From Streptomyces atriruber (GTDB lineage Bacteria; Actinomycetota; Actinomycetes; Streptomycetales; Streptomycetaceae), in contig NZ_LIPN01000126.1 in the NCBI RefSeq assembly GCF_001418325.1, positions 1 through 33,619 on the forward strand: 33,619 bases of DNA, read 5' to 3'. The notes beneath the pieces are model-generated. The model made no database searches. It was not told where the DNA came from and worked only from the letters and a program-made list of their open reading frames with translations. This document shows, one piece after another, positions 1 through 8,922 of this stretch. A program made the translations under genes and the position numbers. The stretch's first letter is position 1; each line of letters opens with the position of its first letter.

Positions 1-101
1 TCCGCAAAGGAAGCACCCCCACCCGCCCCACGGGGTCCCTAGGGGCGAGCTCCGGGGCAATGTCAGGGATGCAAGCCCCTCCACGAGAGGGAGCCAGCAC
101 G

Positions 102-107
102 TACCGT
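102..107 (+). promoter_or_regulatory. Putative -10 element (TACCGT) for leaderless metalloprotease mRNA
   Basis: TACCGT fits TAnnnT and ends six bases before ATG 114, so the A of the start codon would be the first transcribed base. I see no convincing -35. Bases 1-101 show no gene I can support. The same geometry recurs at several other starts in this window. Confidence 0.4.
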
Positions 108-113
108 TGACGC

Positions 114-1235
114 ATGACGAGCATCGGTGGTGCCGAGATGGTCGACTGGAATCTCGCGGTGGCGACCGCGACCCGACTCGTGAGGCCGGGCCCAGAGGTG
201 AGCCGTGACGAGGCGCGAGCAGTCGTCGCGGAGCTCCGCAGGCACGCCAAGTCCTCGGAGGAGCACGTCCGTTCCTTCACGAGGATGGGCACGGAGGACA
301 CCCACGACACCCCGGTCCTGGTGGTGGACCGAGCCGGTTGGGTCAGGGCGAACGTCGCGGGCTTCCGGGAGATCCTCAAGCCCCTCCTCGACAAGATGCA
401 GGACCGCCGCACCGGCCCCGGCGGCACCGTCCTCGGCGCGGTCGGCGGCAAGGTGACGGGCGTGGAGCTCGGCATGCTCCTGTCGTTCCTCGCCTCCCGG
501 GTCCTCGGGCAGTACGAGACGTTCGCCCCCGCCACCCGCGACCTCCCCGCGGGAGCCAACGGCGGCGGCAGGCTCCTCCTGGTCGCGCCGAACATCGTGC
601 ACGTCGAGCGCGAGCTGGACGTCGACCCCCACGACTTCCGCCTCTGGGTCTGCCTCCACGAGGAGACGCACCGCACGCAGTTCACCGCCGTGCCCTGGCT
701 GCGCGACCACCTGGAGGCCGAGATCCAGTCGTTCCTCGGCGAGACCGAGGTCGATCCGATGACGGTCCTGGAGCGCGTCAGGGAGGCCGCCCAGTCGCTC
801 TCGGGCGGCCGCGCCGAGGCGGAGGGCGAGGCCGAGGAGAGCCGCTCCCTCGTCGAGCTCGTGCAGACCCCCGCCCAGCGCGAGATCCTCGCCCGTCTGA
901 CGGCCGTGATGTCCCTGCTGGAGGGCCACGCGGACTTCGTGATGGACGGCGTGGGCCCGGACGTGGTGCCGTCCGTCGGCGAGATCCGCGAGAAGTTCCA
1001 GCAGCGGCGGGCGCGCGGCGCGAGCCGCCTCGACCAGGCCCTGCGCAAGCTCCTCGGGCTCGACGCGAAATTGCGCCAATATCGCGACGGCGAGCGCTTC
1101 GTGCGCGCGGTCGTGGACGAGGTCGGCATGGACGGCTTCAACCGCGTGTGGACGTCGCCGAACACACTTCCCACGAAGGCGGAGATCGCCAAACCGGCGG
1201 ACTGGGTCGCGCGGGTGCACCGTAAGGGAGACTGA
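114..1235 (+). CDS. Zinc-dependent metalloprotease, HExxH type (373 aa, unknown role)
   Basis: The protein carries an HEETH zinc-binding motif at residues 182-186 and a downstream EGHADF segment at 270-275, which would give a third glutamate ligand as in gluzincin-type enzymes. This matches an actinobacterial family usually annotated as zinc-dependent metalloprotease or F420-biosynthesis-associated protein; its substrate is not known to me. There is no signal peptide or membrane segment, so it is probably cytoplasmic. It lies 233 bp upstream of tilS on the same strand. Start choice is uncertain. ATG 114 has no Shine-Dalgarno (SD) sequence but follows a TACCGT hexamer by 6 bases, which suggests a leaderless mRNA. 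ATG 138 (MVDWNLAV...) has a GGTGG seven bases upstream and is where family conservation appears to begin. I am confident of the family and not of any link to F420. Confidence 0.85.
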   Translation: MTSIGGAEMVDWNLAVATATRLVRPGPEVSRDEARAVVAELRRHAKSSEEHVRSFTRMGTEDTHDTPVLVVDRAGWVRANVAGFREILKPLLDKMQDRRTGPGGTVLGAVGGKVTGVELGMLLSFLASRVLGQYETFAPATRDLPAGANGGGRLLLVAPNIVHVERELDVDPHDFRLWVCLHEETHRTQFTAVPWLRDHLEAEIQSFLGETEVDPMTVLERVREAAQSLSGGRAEAEGEAEESRSLVELVQTPAQREILARLTAVMSLLEGHADFVMDGVGPDVVPSVGEIREKFQQRRARGASRLDQALRKLLGLDAKLRQYRDGERFVRAVVDEVGMDGFNRVWTSPNTLPTKAEIAKPADWVARVHRKGD

Positions 1236-1383
1236 GGGACCGGATGCGGCCGATGGCAGGAGAACGCCCCCGCAATCACCCGTCCGAGGGACCGTAGGCG
1301 ATGGGTAGGCGTGCAATGCTCGGGGAACGGCTCGGCTCTGTCACCATCGACACACTCTGAGTGACCGAACGCGAGGGAAGCAA

Positions 1384-1399
1384 GGCCCCCTGAGGGGCC
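1384..1399. other. Small GC-rich hairpin upstream of tilS
   Basis: GGCCCC and GGGGCC form a perfect 6-bp stem with a 4-base loop, with no T-tract on either side. It lies in the 233-bp gap between the metalloprotease and tilS and could be a weak terminator or part of the tilS leader. Nothing else in the gap stands out. Confidence 0.3.
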
Positions 1400-1468
1400 G
1401 GACAACCCGAGTGGGTCCTGAGTGACTGGTCCGAGCTCACCCCCCGAACTTCACGAAGGGAACCGGAC

Positions 1469-2506
1469 ATGGGTCCCCATCCTGCGGTCGCGGCGATACG
1501 CCTGGCGGTCCGCCGCGTACTCCACGACGTACTGACCGACGTACAGCGCAGCTCCGAGAACGACCCCCCACACCCCCCGCACGAGCAGGCATCGTCGCCG
1601 CTCGTGCTCGTCGCGTGCTCCGGCGGTGCCGACTCCATGGCGCTCGCCTCCGCGCTCGCCTTCGAAGCCCCCAAGCTCGGCATGCGTGCGGGCGGCATCA
1701 CCGTCGACCACGGCCTGCAGCCCGGGTCCGACCTGCGTGCCGCCGAGGTTCTCGTGCGGCTCACCGCGCTCGGCCTGGCCCCGGTCGAGTCCGTGGCCGT
1801 GGACGTGGGCCGCGACGGAGGCCCCGAGGCCGCCGCCCGCGACGCTCGCTACGGCGCCCTGGATGCCGCCGCCGAACGGCATTCAGCAGCCGCTGTCCTG
1901 CTCGGCCACACCCGCGACGACCAGGCCGAGACCGTCCTGCTGGGCCTCGCCCGCGGCTCCGGTATCCGCTCGTTGTCCGGAATGGCGGCGACCTCGGGGG
2001 TCGCCGGCCGGTACCGCCGCCCCTTCCTGCACCTCGACCGGCAGACCGCCCGCAAGGCCTGCATGGTCCAGTCGCTGCCCGTCTGGGACGACCCGCACAA
2101 CGCCGACCCGGCGTACACCCGCTCCCGCCTGCGCCACGAGGGCCTCCCCGCCCTGGAGAAGGCGCTCGGCAAGGGCGTCGTCGAGGCACTCGCCCGCACG
2201 GCCCAACTCTCCCGGGACGACGCCGACGCCCTCGACGCCTGGGCCGCCCAGGCCGAGACGGCCGTGCGCGACGCCACCGGCCTCCTGGAGTGCGCGAAGC
2301 TCTACGCACTGCCCCCCGCGGTGCGCCGCCGCATCGTGCGCCGGGCCGCCATCGACGCCGGGGCCCCCGCCGGTTCGCTGTTCGCCCGGCACATCGAAGA
2401 GGTCGACCGCCTGATCACCGGCTGGCGCGGCCAAGGAGCCATCAACCTCCCGGGCAAAGTCGTGGCTCAGCGCCAGGGTGGCAGACTGGTGATCCGGCAA
2501 GGCTGA
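1469..2506 (+). CDS. tilS: tRNA(Ile)-lysidine synthase TilS
   Basis: TilS uses ATP and lysine to convert the wobble C34 of the CAU-anticodon tRNA-Ile to lysidine, so that it reads AUA. The N-type ATP-pyrophosphatase loop SGGADS is at residues 51-56, the VDHGLQPGS motif follows at 79-87, and [10 protein letters not shown] is at 146-155; the W-x-D-P-x-N segment is near 206-211. The C-terminal part is a short helical substrate-binding domain. At 345 residues it is shorter than the E. coli enzyme, as I recall is usual in actinobacteria. Start ATG 1469 has a GAAGGGA SD sequence about eight bases upstream. The stop lies 12 bases before hpt, so the two are probably co-transcribed. Confidence 0.95.
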   Translation: MGPHPAVAAIRLAVRRVLHDVLTDVQRSSENDPPHPPHEQASSPLVLVACSGGADSMALASALAFEAPKLGMRAGGITVDHGLQPGSDLRAAEVLVRLTALGLAPVESVAVDVGRDGGPEAAARDARYGALDAAAERHSAAAVLLGHTRDDQAETVLLGLARGSGIRSLSGMAATSGVAGRYRRPFLHLDRQTARKACMVQSLPVWDDPHNADPAYTRSRLRHEGLPALEKALGKGVVEALARTAQLSRDDADALDAWAAQAETAVRDATGLLECAKLYALPPAVRRRIVRRAAIDAGAPAGSLFARHIEEVDRLITGWRGQGAINLPGKVVAQRQGGRLVIRQG

Positions 2507-2518
2507 CGAGAGGCCCGT

Positions 2519-3121
2519 GTGACTGACGGGCCCGGTCGGCCGGTGGGACGACCGAAAGTGATGCGGGTGGACGCGAAAGACATGGGCACCGACCTCAAGT
2601 CGGTGCTCATCACCAAGGAAGAGATCGACGCGAAGCTGGCCGAGCTGGCAGCGAAGGTCGACGCGGAGTACGCGGGCAAGGACCTGCTCATCGTCGGTGT
2701 CCTCAAGGGCGCCGTGATGGTCATGGCGGACCTGGCGCGTGCGCTGTCCACCCCCGTCACGATGGACTGGATGGCCGTGTCGTCGTACGGCGCGGGGACC
2801 CAGTCCTCCGGCGTCGTGCGGATCCTCAAGGACCTGGACACCGACATCAAGGGCAAGCACGTCCTGATCGTCGAGGACATCATCGACTCCGGTCTGACGC
2901 TGTCCTGGCTGCTGTCCAACCTCGGCTCGCGCGAGCCCGCCTCCCTGGAGGTGTGCACGCTGCTGCGCAAGCCGGAGGCGGCCAAGGTCGCGATCGACGT
3001 GAAGTGGATCGGCTTCGACATCCCGAACGAGTTCGTCGTGGGGTACGGCCTCGACTTCGCCGAGAAGTACCGCAACCTCCCGTTCGTCGGAACGCTCGCT
3101 CCGCACGTCTACGGCGGCTGA
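2519..3121 (+). CDS. hpt: Hypoxanthine(-guanine) phosphoribosyltransferase
   Basis: This is a purine salvage enzyme that joins hypoxanthine or guanine to PRPP. The type I phosphoribosyltransferase PRPP loop [13 protein letters not shown] is at residues 115-127 (GTG 2519 numbering), preceded by the VLKGAV segment at 61-66 and the SSYGAGT flexible-loop region at 88-94. The C-terminal [17 protein letters not shown] motif is typical of bacterial HPRT. GTG 2519 has a GAGAGG five bases upstream. In-frame ATG 2561 (MRVDAKDMG) and ATG 2582 are alternatives, and the first 14 residues are not conserved-looking, so the mature start may be 2561. The tilS-hpt-ftsH order is widespread in Gram-positive bacteria. 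Confidence 0.95.
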   Translation: MTDGPGRPVGRPKVMRVDAKDMGTDLKSVLITKEEIDAKLAELAAKVDAEYAGKDLLIVGVLKGAVMVMADLARALSTPVTMDWMAVSSYGAGTQSSGVVRILKDLDTDIKGKHVLIVEDIIDSGLTLSWLLSNLGSREPASLEVCTLLRKPEAAKVAIDVKWIGFDIPNEFVVGYGLDFAEKYRNLPFVGTLAPHVYGG

Positions 3122-3136
3122 CGTCTCGTAGCGCCG

Positions 3137-3153
3137 CATACGCACCGCGTATG
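3137..3153. other. Perfect inverted repeat between hpt and ftsH
   Basis: CATACGC-acc-GCGTATG is a 7-bp perfect inverted repeat with a 3-base spacer, 16 bases after the hpt stop. With no T-tract it is more likely an operator or mRNA-stability hairpin than a full terminator. The remaining gap to ftsH (about 160 bp) has no further gene. Confidence 0.35.
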
Positions 3154-3316
3154 ACGCAGGGGAACCCTCACCCGTTTCCCGACGTTGGAGCATGCGAAGG
3201 CCGGATTGCCAGCAGTCCCGGGCAGCTTCGGGTCACAATGCTGGGGTACCGTCCGAAGAACAGTCTTTATCAAACTCACTATGGCAGGAGGGACGGGGCG
3301 TCATCGCTCCGTATGG

Positions 3317-5341
3317 ATGGACGTGAAGCGATACTTCCGTGGGCCAGTCATGTGGATCGTGCTGGCCGTCCTTGCCGTGGTCGTGTTGATGCAGGTCGTC
3401 GGCTCGTCCGGTGGCTACAAGACGGTGGACACCGGCCAGGTCGTCCAGGCGATCAACGACAACAAGGTCGAGTCCGCCAAGCTCACCACCGGTGACGAGC
3501 AGATCATCAAGGTCGAGCTCAAGGACGGCCAGAAGGTCAAGGACAGCAGCAAGATCCAGGCGAGCTACATCGGCGACCAGGGCGTCGACCTCGCCAAGAC
3601 CCTGCAGTCCAAGTACCAGACCAAGGACATCCCGGACGGTTATACCGTCTCGCCGTCGAAGCAGAACCCGTTCGTGGGCATCCTGCTCTCCCTGCTCCCC
3701 TTCGTCCTCATCGTCGTCGTCTTCCTGTTCCTGATGAACCAGATGCAGGGCGGCGGCTCCCGGGTCATGAACTTCGGGAAGTCCAAGGCGAAGCTCATCA
3801 CCAAGGACACCCCGAAGACGACCTTCGCCGACGTGGCGGGGTCCGACGAGGCGGTCGAGGAGCTCCACGAGATCAAGGAGTTCCTCCAGGAGCCGGCGAA
3901 GTTCCAGGCCGTCGGCGCCAAGATCCCCAAGGGCGTGCTCCTCTACGGCCCGCCCGGTACGGGCAAGACGCTGCTCGCGCGTGCCGTCGCCGGTGAGGCC
4001 GGAGTTCCGTTCTACTCGATCTCCGGTTCCGACTTCGTCGAGATGTTCGTCGGCGTCGGTGCCTCCCGTGTGCGCGACCTCTTCGAGCAGGCCAAGGCGA
4101 ACGCCCCGGCGATCGTCTTCGTCGACGAGATCGACGCGGTCGGCCGTCACCGCGGCGCCGGTCTCGGCGGTGGCCACGACGAGCGCGAGCAGACGCTGAA
4201 CCAGCTGCTCGTCGAGATGGACGGCTTCGACGTGAAGGGCGGCGTCATCCTGATCGCCGCCACGAACCGGCCCGACATCCTCGACCCGGCGCTGCTGCGC
4301 CCCGGCCGCTTCGACCGGCAGATCGCCGTCGACCGCCCGGACATGCAGGGCCGTCTGGAGATCCTCAAGGTTCACCAGAAGGGCAAGCCGGTCGCTCCGG
4401 ACGTCGACCTCTCCGCGGTCGCCCGTCGCACGCCGGGCTTCACCGGCGCGGACCTGAGCAACGTCCTCAACGAGGCCGCGCTGCTCACCGCCCGCAGCGA
4501 CAAGAAGCTGATCGACAACAGCATGCTCGACGAGGCGATCGACCGCGTCGTGGCGGGCCCGCAGAAGCGGACCCGGATCATGTCCGACAAGGAAAAGAAG
4601 ATCACCGCGTATCACGAGGGCGGACACGCCCTGGTCGCGGCGGCCTCGCCGAACTCGGACCCGGTCCACAAGATCACGATTCTGTCCCGCGGCCGGGCCC
4701 TGGGTTACACCATGGTCCTGCCCGAAGAGGACAAGTACTCGACCACGCGCAACGAAATGCTCGACCAGCTGGCGTACATGCTGGGCGGCCGCGCGGCCGA
4801 GGAGCTCGTCTTCCACGACCCGACGACGGGCGCGGCGAACGACATCGAGAAGGCCACGGGCACGGCCCGCGCGATGGTCACGCAGTACGGCATGACCGAG
4901 CGGCTCGGCGCGATCAAGTTCGGTGGCGACAACACCGAGCCCTTCCTCGGCCGCGAGATGGGCCACCAGCGCGACTACTCGGAAGAGGTCGCCGCGCTGG
5001 TCGACGAAGAGGTCAAGAAGCTCATCGAGACCGCGCACAACGAAGCGTGGGAGATCCTCGTCGAGAACCGCGACGTCCTCGACAACCTGGTCCTCCAGCT
5101 GCTGGAGAAGGAGACCCTCGGCAAGGAGCAGATCGCCGAGATCTTCGCGACGATCGTGAAGCGCCCGGCCCGCCCGGCGTGGACCGGTTCCTCGCGGCGC
5201 ACGCCGTCGACCCGCCCGCCGGTGCTCTCCCCCAAGGAGCTGTCGCTGACGAACGGTGCGAACGGCGCGACCCCCGCGGTGACGTCGGGCAGCACGGAGC
5301 AGCCCATCGAGGTGGCCCCGGAGGACCGCCCCGAGAGCTGA
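3317..5341 (+). CDS. ftsH: ATP-dependent zinc metalloprotease FtsH (674 aa)
   Basis: FtsH is a membrane-bound AAA+ protease that degrades damaged membrane proteins and some cytosolic regulators. From ATG 3317 there is a first transmembrane (TM) helix at about residues 10-27, an extracytoplasmic domain, a second TM helix at about 115-140, then the AAA module with Walker A GPPGTGKT (211-218), Walker [10 protein letters not shown] (266-274) and the second region of homology ([19 protein letters not shown]). The zinc-protease motif HEGGH is at 433-437. The C-terminal tail is rich in Ser, Thr and Pro. The start is not marked by a good SD sequence. The frame is open back to 3185 and ATG 3281 is an alternative, but 3317 ([12 protein letters not shown]) places the first TM helix right at the N-terminus, as in other FtsH proteins. 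Confidence 0.95.
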   Translation: MDVKRYFRGPVMWIVLAVLAVVVLMQVVGSSGGYKTVDTGQVVQAINDNKVESAKLTTGDEQIIKVELKDGQKVKDSSKIQASYIGDQGVDLAKTLQSKYQTKDIPDGYTVSPSKQNPFVGILLSLLPFVLIVVVFLFLMNQMQGGGSRVMNFGKSKAKLITKDTPKTTFADVAGSDEAVEELHEIKEFLQEPAKFQAVGAKIPKGVLLYGPPGTGKTLLARAVAGEAGVPFYSISGSDFVEMFVGVGASRVRDLFEQAKANAPAIVFVDEIDAVGRHRGAGLGGGHDEREQTLNQLLVEMDGFDVKGGVILIAATNRPDILDPALLRPGRFDRQIAVDRPDMQGRLEILKVHQKGKPVAPDVDLSAVARRTPGFTGADLSNVLNEAALLTARSDKKLIDNSMLDEAIDRVVAGPQKRTRIMSDKEKKITAYHEGGHALVAAASPNSDPVHKITILSRGRALGYTMVLPEEDKYSTTRNEMLDQLAYMLGGRAAEELVFHDPTTGAANDIEKATGTARAMVTQYGMTERLGAIKFGGDNTEPFLGREMGHQRDYSEEVAALVDEEVKKLIETAHNEAWEILVENRDVLDNLVLQLLEKETLGKEQIAEIFATIVKRPARPAWTGSSRRTPSTRPPVLSPKELSLTNGANGATPAVTSGSTEQPIEVAPEDRPES

Positions 5342-5370
5342 TCCCGCGCGCCTCAACAGGCCCGGAATGG

Positions 5371-5410
5371 AAGCCGCGCCCCCCTGGTTCTAGCCTGGGG
5401 GGCGCGGCTT
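5371..5410 (+). terminator. Strong intrinsic terminator between ftsH and folE
   Basis: Fourteen perfectly complementary bases (5371-5384 with 5397-5410) flank a 12-base loop, and the right arm runs into CTTATTT. This is the strongest hairpin I found in the window. It begins 30 bases after the ftsH stop and ends 43 bases before folE. The AA/TT ends of the stem make it usable on both strands. Confidence 0.8.
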
Positions 5411-5452
5411 ATTTCGTACGCCCGCGTGAGACGCACAGGAACGAGGCACAAC

Positions 5453-6058
5453 ATGACCGACCCGGTGACGCTGGACGGCGACGGCTTGATCGGCGAGTTC
5501 GACGAGAAGCGGGCCGAGAATGCCGTGCGCGAGCTGTTGATCGCCGTGGGGGAGGACCCCGACCGCGAGGGTCTCCTGGAGACCCCGGCGCGCGTGGCGC
5601 GGGCGTACCGGGAGATATTCGCCGGCCTGTGGCAGAAGCCCGAGGACGTCCTGACGACGACGTTCGACCTGGGGCACGACGAGATGGTCCTGGTGAAGGA
5701 CATCGAGGTGATGAGCTCCTGCGAGCACCACCTGGTGCCGTTCGTGGGCGTCGCGCACGTCGGGTACATCCCGTCCACCGACGGCAAGATCACCGGTTTG
5801 TCGAAGCTCGCCCGCCTCGTCGACGTGTTCGCGCGCCGTCCGCAGGTGCAGGAGCGGCTGACCACGCAGATCGCCGACTCCCTGATGGAGATCCTGGAGC
5901 CGCGCGGGGTCATCGTGGTCGTGGAGTGCGAGCACATGTGCATGACGATGCGCGGGGTGCGCAAGCCCGGCGCGAAGACGATCACTTCCGCGGTGCGCGG
6001 CCAGCTGCGCGACCCCGCGACGCGCAACGAGGCGATGAGCCTGATCATGGCGCGCTGA
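5453..6058 (+). CDS. folE: GTP cyclohydrolase I FolE
   Basis: FolE converts GTP to 7,8-dihydroneopterin triphosphate, the first step of folate synthesis. The zinc ligands are visible as C90 and H93 in [10 protein letters not shown] and C163 in [10 protein letters not shown]; the GLSKLARLV substrate-pocket segment is at 115-123. The length of 201 residues is typical for the family. ATG 5453 is chosen over GTG 5426 because the added residues (MRRTGTRHN) are not family-like and GAACGAGG lies about eight bases upstream of the ATG. It follows ftsH, as in other actinobacteria, but a strong terminator lies between them, so expression probably depends on its own promoter or on read-through. The other folate genes are in a separate minus-strand operon at 7.3-10.3 kb. 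Confidence 0.95.
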   Translation: MTDPVTLDGDGLIGEFDEKRAENAVRELLIAVGEDPDREGLLETPARVARAYREIFAGLWQKPEDVLTTTFDLGHDEMVLVKDIEVMSSCEHHLVPFVGVAHVGYIPSTDGKITGLSKLARLVDVFARRPQVQERLTTQIADSLMEILEPRGVIVVVECEHMCMTMRGVRKPGAKTITSAVRGQLRDPATRNEAMSLIMAR

Positions 6059-6073
6059 TCCGAGCCGGTATCC

Positions 6074-6101
6074 GAGCGGACCGGATTCTACTGTTCCGCT
6101 C
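6074..6101 (+). terminator. Possible terminator after folE
   Basis: GAGCGGA and TCCGCTC form a 7-bp stem around a 14-base loop, 16 bases after the folE stop. There is no T-tract. It is a modest hairpin that may end the folE transcript before the aldo/keto reductase gene. Confidence 0.35.
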
Positions 6102-6175
6102 AACTCGCCTTCTGTGAGCGGGTGTTGTGGCTCAAAGTGGTGGACGGTCGGCGTGATGGCCGAAAGACTGCGTGT

Positions 6176-7180
6176 GTGACGAATACGCATACGCAGCACC
6201 TGCCCACCCGAAAGCTCGGCGGCCTCGAGGTCTCGGCCCTGGGCTACGGCGCCATGGTGCTCTCCCCGGGGGTCTACGGCGAGGTCGACGACGAGCGCGG
6301 TGAGCGGGCACTCCTAGCGGCGGTCGACGCGGGCGCCACGATCATCGACACCTCCGACGGGTACGGGGCCGACGGCCACAACGAACGCTTGATCGGCAAG
6401 GCCCTGCGGGGCCGCCGCGAGCAGGTCGCGATAGCCACCAAGTTCGGCTTCCGGCTCCCGGAGGGCGTGGAGCCGCACCCCTTCCCCATCGGGTACGCCT
6501 TCGGGGAGCTGGCGGTCAACGGCGACCCCAAGCACGTGCGCGGCTATGCCGAGGCGAGCCTGCGGAGCCTGGAGACGGACTACATCGACCTGTACTACCC
6601 GCACTTCCCCGACCCGCAGATCCCCCTGGAGGAGACCGTCGGGGCGGTCGCCGAGCTGGTCCGGGACGGGCTCGTGCGGCACCTGGGGCTCTCGAACGTG
6701 ACGGCCGACCAGCTGCGGGCCGCGCACGCCGTGCACCCCGTGTCGGCGGTGCAGATCGAGTGGTCGATGTGGCGGCCCGCCGAGCCGGAGATGCTGGCGG
6801 CGGCGCGCGAGCTGGGCGTCGGGCTCGTGCCCTGGTCGCCGCTGGGTGCCGGATTCCTGACCGGCACGGTCGGCCAGGTGGCGGACGGCGACTTCCGGCA
6901 GAACGCGCCGCGCTTCGATGCGGCGAATCTGAAGGCCAACAACGACCGCTTCGCGCCCGTGCGGGGCATCGCGGAGGAGCTGGGCATCACCCCGGCGCAG
7001 CTGGCGCTCGCCTGGCTGCTCCACCAGGACCCGAACGTGGTGCCGATCCCCGGCAGCCGTACGCCGAAGCACATCGAGGAGAACCTCGCGGCGGCGCACG
7101 TGCGGCTGGACGCGGACGTCCTCGGGCGGCTGGAGCGGATCCTGGGGGAGACGGAGGTCGAGGGCGGCACGCTGCTGTAG
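6176..7180 (+). CDS. Aldo/keto reductase (334 aa)
   Basis: This is an NADPH-dependent aldo/keto reductase with the classic TIM-barrel motifs. The catalytic tetrad is visible: D58 and Y63 in IIDTSDGYG, K89 in ATKFGF, and H143 in DLYYPHFPDP. The C-terminal IPGSRTPKHIEENLAAA is the NADPH 2'-phosphate-binding region of the family, most like the AKR13-type enzymes. The substrate cannot be told from sequence. GTG 6176 is preferred because residues encoded upstream are not family-like and GAAAG lies about 10 bases before it. It converges on the DUF3180 gene across an 85-bp gap. I see no link to the folate genes on either side. Confidence 0.9.
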   Translation: MTNTHTQHLPTRKLGGLEVSALGYGAMVLSPGVYGEVDDERGERALLAAVDAGATIIDTSDGYGADGHNERLIGKALRGRREQVAIATKFGFRLPEGVEPHPFPIGYAFGELAVNGDPKHVRGYAEASLRSLETDYIDLYYPHFPDPQIPLEETVGAVAELVRDGLVRHLGLSNVTADQLRAAHAVHPVSAVQIEWSMWRPAEPEMLAAARELGVGLVPWSPLGAGFLTGTVGQVADGDFRQNAPRFDAANLKANNDRFAPVRGIAEELGITPAQLALAWLLHQDPNVVPIPGSRTPKHIEENLAAAHVRLDADVLGRLERILGETEVEGGTLL

Positions 7181-7224
7181 GGGCCGCCGGGGCCCGTCAG
7201 GGGCCCACCAGGCGGCTCGTGGCG

Positions 7225-7260
7225 GGCCGGCCGACCCGCGGGGGAGCGGGGAAGCCGGCC
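7225..7260. terminator. Putative bidirectional terminator between convergent genes
   Basis: GGCCGGC (7225-7231) pairs with GCCGGCC (7254-7260), and CCCGC pairs with GCGGG inside the loop, giving an interrupted GC-rich stem. It lies between the ends of the aldo/keto reductase (+) and DUF3180 (-) genes. No T-tract is present, which is common in high-GC genomes. Confidence 0.4.
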
Positions 7261-7265
7261 GGGCC

Positions 7266-7751
7266 CTAGGCCGCCGCGGTCGTCTCGCCGTTCTCGTCGT
7301 CGTCCTCGGGGAGCTTGCAGACCCGCTCCATGAAGAAGGCGGCGGCTATCACCGCGATGCTCATCAGGACCGACAGTCCGGCATACACCGCCTGGTCGCG
7401 GCGGGGCGGGATGTCGAGGAACTCCAGCAGGAACACGCCCGTCCCGCCGTACACCCCCGCGACGAGCGCCGCGACCAGGGCGCTGGACTGGCCGAAGACG
7501 ACGGCGCGGGCGGCCATCATCGGCTCGACGCCCTTGGCGCCGGGACGCCGCTCGCGCTGGGCCCGCAGGCGCGAGCGCAGGGAGAGCGCCGTCGCGAGGA
7601 GGGTGACGGCGATGACCGCGAGCACGATGGGCGCGGCCAGCGGAACGCGCGGCAGTGAGCCGACGGAGTCCCAGAGGCGGGCGCCCGACCAGGACAGCAC
7701 TCCGGCCATGAGGAAGAGGCCGACCAGCGTCCTGATGCGCAGTTCCTTCAC
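7266..7751 (-). CDS. DUF3180 integral membrane protein (161 aa)
   Basis: A small membrane protein with four predicted helices (segments beginning VGLFLMAGV, APIVLAVIA, SALVAALVAG and VYAGLSVLM), a basic linker in the middle and an acidic C-terminus (KLPEDDDENGE). It fits the DUF3180 family, which lies next to folK in actinobacteria, including the M. tuberculosis Rv3605c locus as I remember it. Its function is unknown. GTG at 7749-7751 is chosen because AAGGG precedes it, and the longer open frame upstream reads as non-coding sequence opposite folK. It is the last gene of the minus-strand folate operon, 47 bp after folK. Confidence 0.85.
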   Translation of the reverse strand: MKELRIRTLVGLFLMAGVLSWSGARLWDSVGSLPRVPLAAPIVLAVIAVTLLATALSLRSRLRAQRERRPGAKGVEPMMAARAVVFGQSSALVAALVAGVYGGTGVFLLEFLDIPPRRDQAVYAGLSVLMSIAVIAAAFFMERVCKLPEDDDENGETTAAA

Positions 7752-7798
7752 GGGTGACCCTTCATCGGCTTGCTTACCTCGACCGCCTTTTCCAACGA

Positions 7799-8410
7799 CT
7801 ACTCCGGCAGCCGGAGTTCCAGGTCGGCGCGGGGAGCCACGCCGTCCCGGGTGATCGCGTCCAGCAGCTCCGCCACCGGGCCCCGGCCGGTCAGCTGGGC
7901 CTCCGGCTCCACGTCGTGCCAGGGGGCGAGGACGAAGGCGCGCTCGTGGGCGCGCGGATGGGGCAGCGTGAGCGTCGGGTCGTCGGAGACCACGTCCGCG
8001 TACGCCACGATGTCCACGTCGATGGTGCGCGGGCCCCAGCGCTCGTCCCGCACGCGGTGGAAGGCCTCCTCGACCGCCTGCGCGCGCTCCAGGAGGGAGG
8101 CGGGCGGCAGGGTCGTCTTCACCACGACGACCGCGTTGAAGTACGACGGCTGGGTGCCGGGGTCGACACCCCACGGCTCGGTCTCATACACCGGAGAGAC
8201 CGCCTTGACCCGCAGGCCGGGGGTGTCCTCCAGGGCGTCGACGGCGCCCTGCAGCGTCTCCAGGCGGTTGCCGAGATTGCTGCCGAGGGAGATCACGGCG
8301 CGTTTGGGGTTGGACAGGGTCGTGTCCGCGGCGTCCACTTGTTCGACCACGGAGGTGGGCACCGGCTGGACGGTGGGGTCGCTCTGACCCGCTTTGAAGG
8401 GCGCAGTCAT
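7799..8410 (-). CDS. folK: HPPK, 6-hydroxymethyl-dihydropterin pyrophosphokinase FolK
   Basis: FolK transfers pyrophosphate from ATP to 6-hydroxymethyl-7,8-dihydropterin. The N-terminal SLGSNLGNR is at residues 41-49, the PVYETEPWG loop at 73-81, and the HPPK signature RWGPRTIDVDI with its metal-binding DxD at 124-134. The 203-residue length reflects a roughly 35-residue N-terminal extension before the HPPK fold. ATG 8410 overlaps the folB stop by four bases (ATGA), with GGAG upstream, so translation is probably coupled to folB. Confidence 0.95.
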   Translation of the reverse strand: MTAPFKAGQSDPTVQPVPTSVVEQVDAADTTLSNPKRAVISLGSNLGNRLETLQGAVDALEDTPGLRVKAVSPVYETEPWGVDPGTQPSYFNAVVVVKTTLPPASLLERAQAVEEAFHRVRDERWGPRTIDVDIVAYADVVSDDPTLTLPHPRAHERAFVLAPWHDVEPEAQLTGRGPVAELLDAITRDGVAPRADLELRLPE

Positions 8411-8766
8411 ACTCGGCTCCGGGTGATGGTGACGGTCACGTCGTCGAAGGGGACGGTGATCGGGGCGTCCGGCTTGTGCACGCAGACCTCGACCTCCAGA
8501 ACTCCGTCGTGCTTCAGACACGCCTGGGCGATGCGCTCCGCGAGCGTCTCGATGAGGTCGACGGGCTCGCCCTCGACGACGGCCACGACCTCCTCGGCCA
8601 CGATTCCGTAGTGCACGGTCTTCGCCAGGTCGTCGTCGGCCGCGGCCGCTCGCGTGTCCAGACCAAGCACCAGGTCCACGATGAAGGTCTGGCCCTCTTC
8701 GCGCTCCCGCGGATAGACACCGTGGTGCCCGCGGGCCTTGAGGCCGCGCAGCGCGACACGATCCAC
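8407..8766 (-). CDS. folB: Dihydroneopterin aldolase FolB (119 aa)
   Basis: FolB cleaves 7,8-dihydroneopterin to 6-hydroxymethyl-dihydropterin and glycolaldehyde. The GHHGVYPRE segment (13-21), Y53 in VHYG, E73 in DLIETLAE and K98 in VHKPDAPI correspond to the conserved pterin-binding and catalytic positions. The 119-residue length is exactly typical. The GTG at 8764-8766 is preferred because AGGAG lies eight bases upstream; the frame is open further, but those residues are not family-like. The 156-bp gap between the NTF2-fold gene and folB holds no other gene that I can see. Confidence 0.95.
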   Translation of the reverse strand: MDRVALRGLKARGHHGVYPREREEGQTFIVDLVLGLDTRAAAADDDLAKTVHYGIVAEEVVAVVEGEPVDLIETLAERIAQACLKHDGVLEVEVCVHKPDAPITVPFDDVTVTITRSRV

Positions 8767-8922
8767 GCGAATCACTCCTGCAATCGTCGGTATCGGCAGG
8801 CCTGTACCGAGTGCGGTCGGCACACCAGCCTTGATCGAATCTACCTGCGAGCACTGACAGCACTCGCCCGCGGGGCCCGTCGGGACCCCACGGCACACAC
8901 TGGTCGAAGCGCGTCTACCCAC

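Noticed and set aside
1..113. Divergent gene running off the left edge on the minus strand
   Set aside because: A frame is open from a GTG near 92, but the codons do not look like coding sequence of this genome and no SD sequence or motif supports it.
63..1316. Long minus-strand ORF (417 codons) opposite the metalloprotease gene
   Set aside because: It lies antisense to a gene with clear zinc motifs and has the His/Arg/Ala-rich composition of an antisense frame in high-GC DNA.
3185..3316. N-terminal extension of FtsH from ATG 3185
   Set aside because: The 44 extra residues are not family-like and would put a soluble segment before the first membrane helix.
3233..5356. A 707-codon minus-strand ORF opposite ftsH
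   Set aside because: It is exactly antisense to ftsH; long antisense frames are expected at this GC content and the translation has no family motif.
5371..5452. Riboswitch controlling folE
   Set aside because: Apart from the terminator hairpin there is too little leader sequence for an aptamer, and no known riboswitch core is visible.
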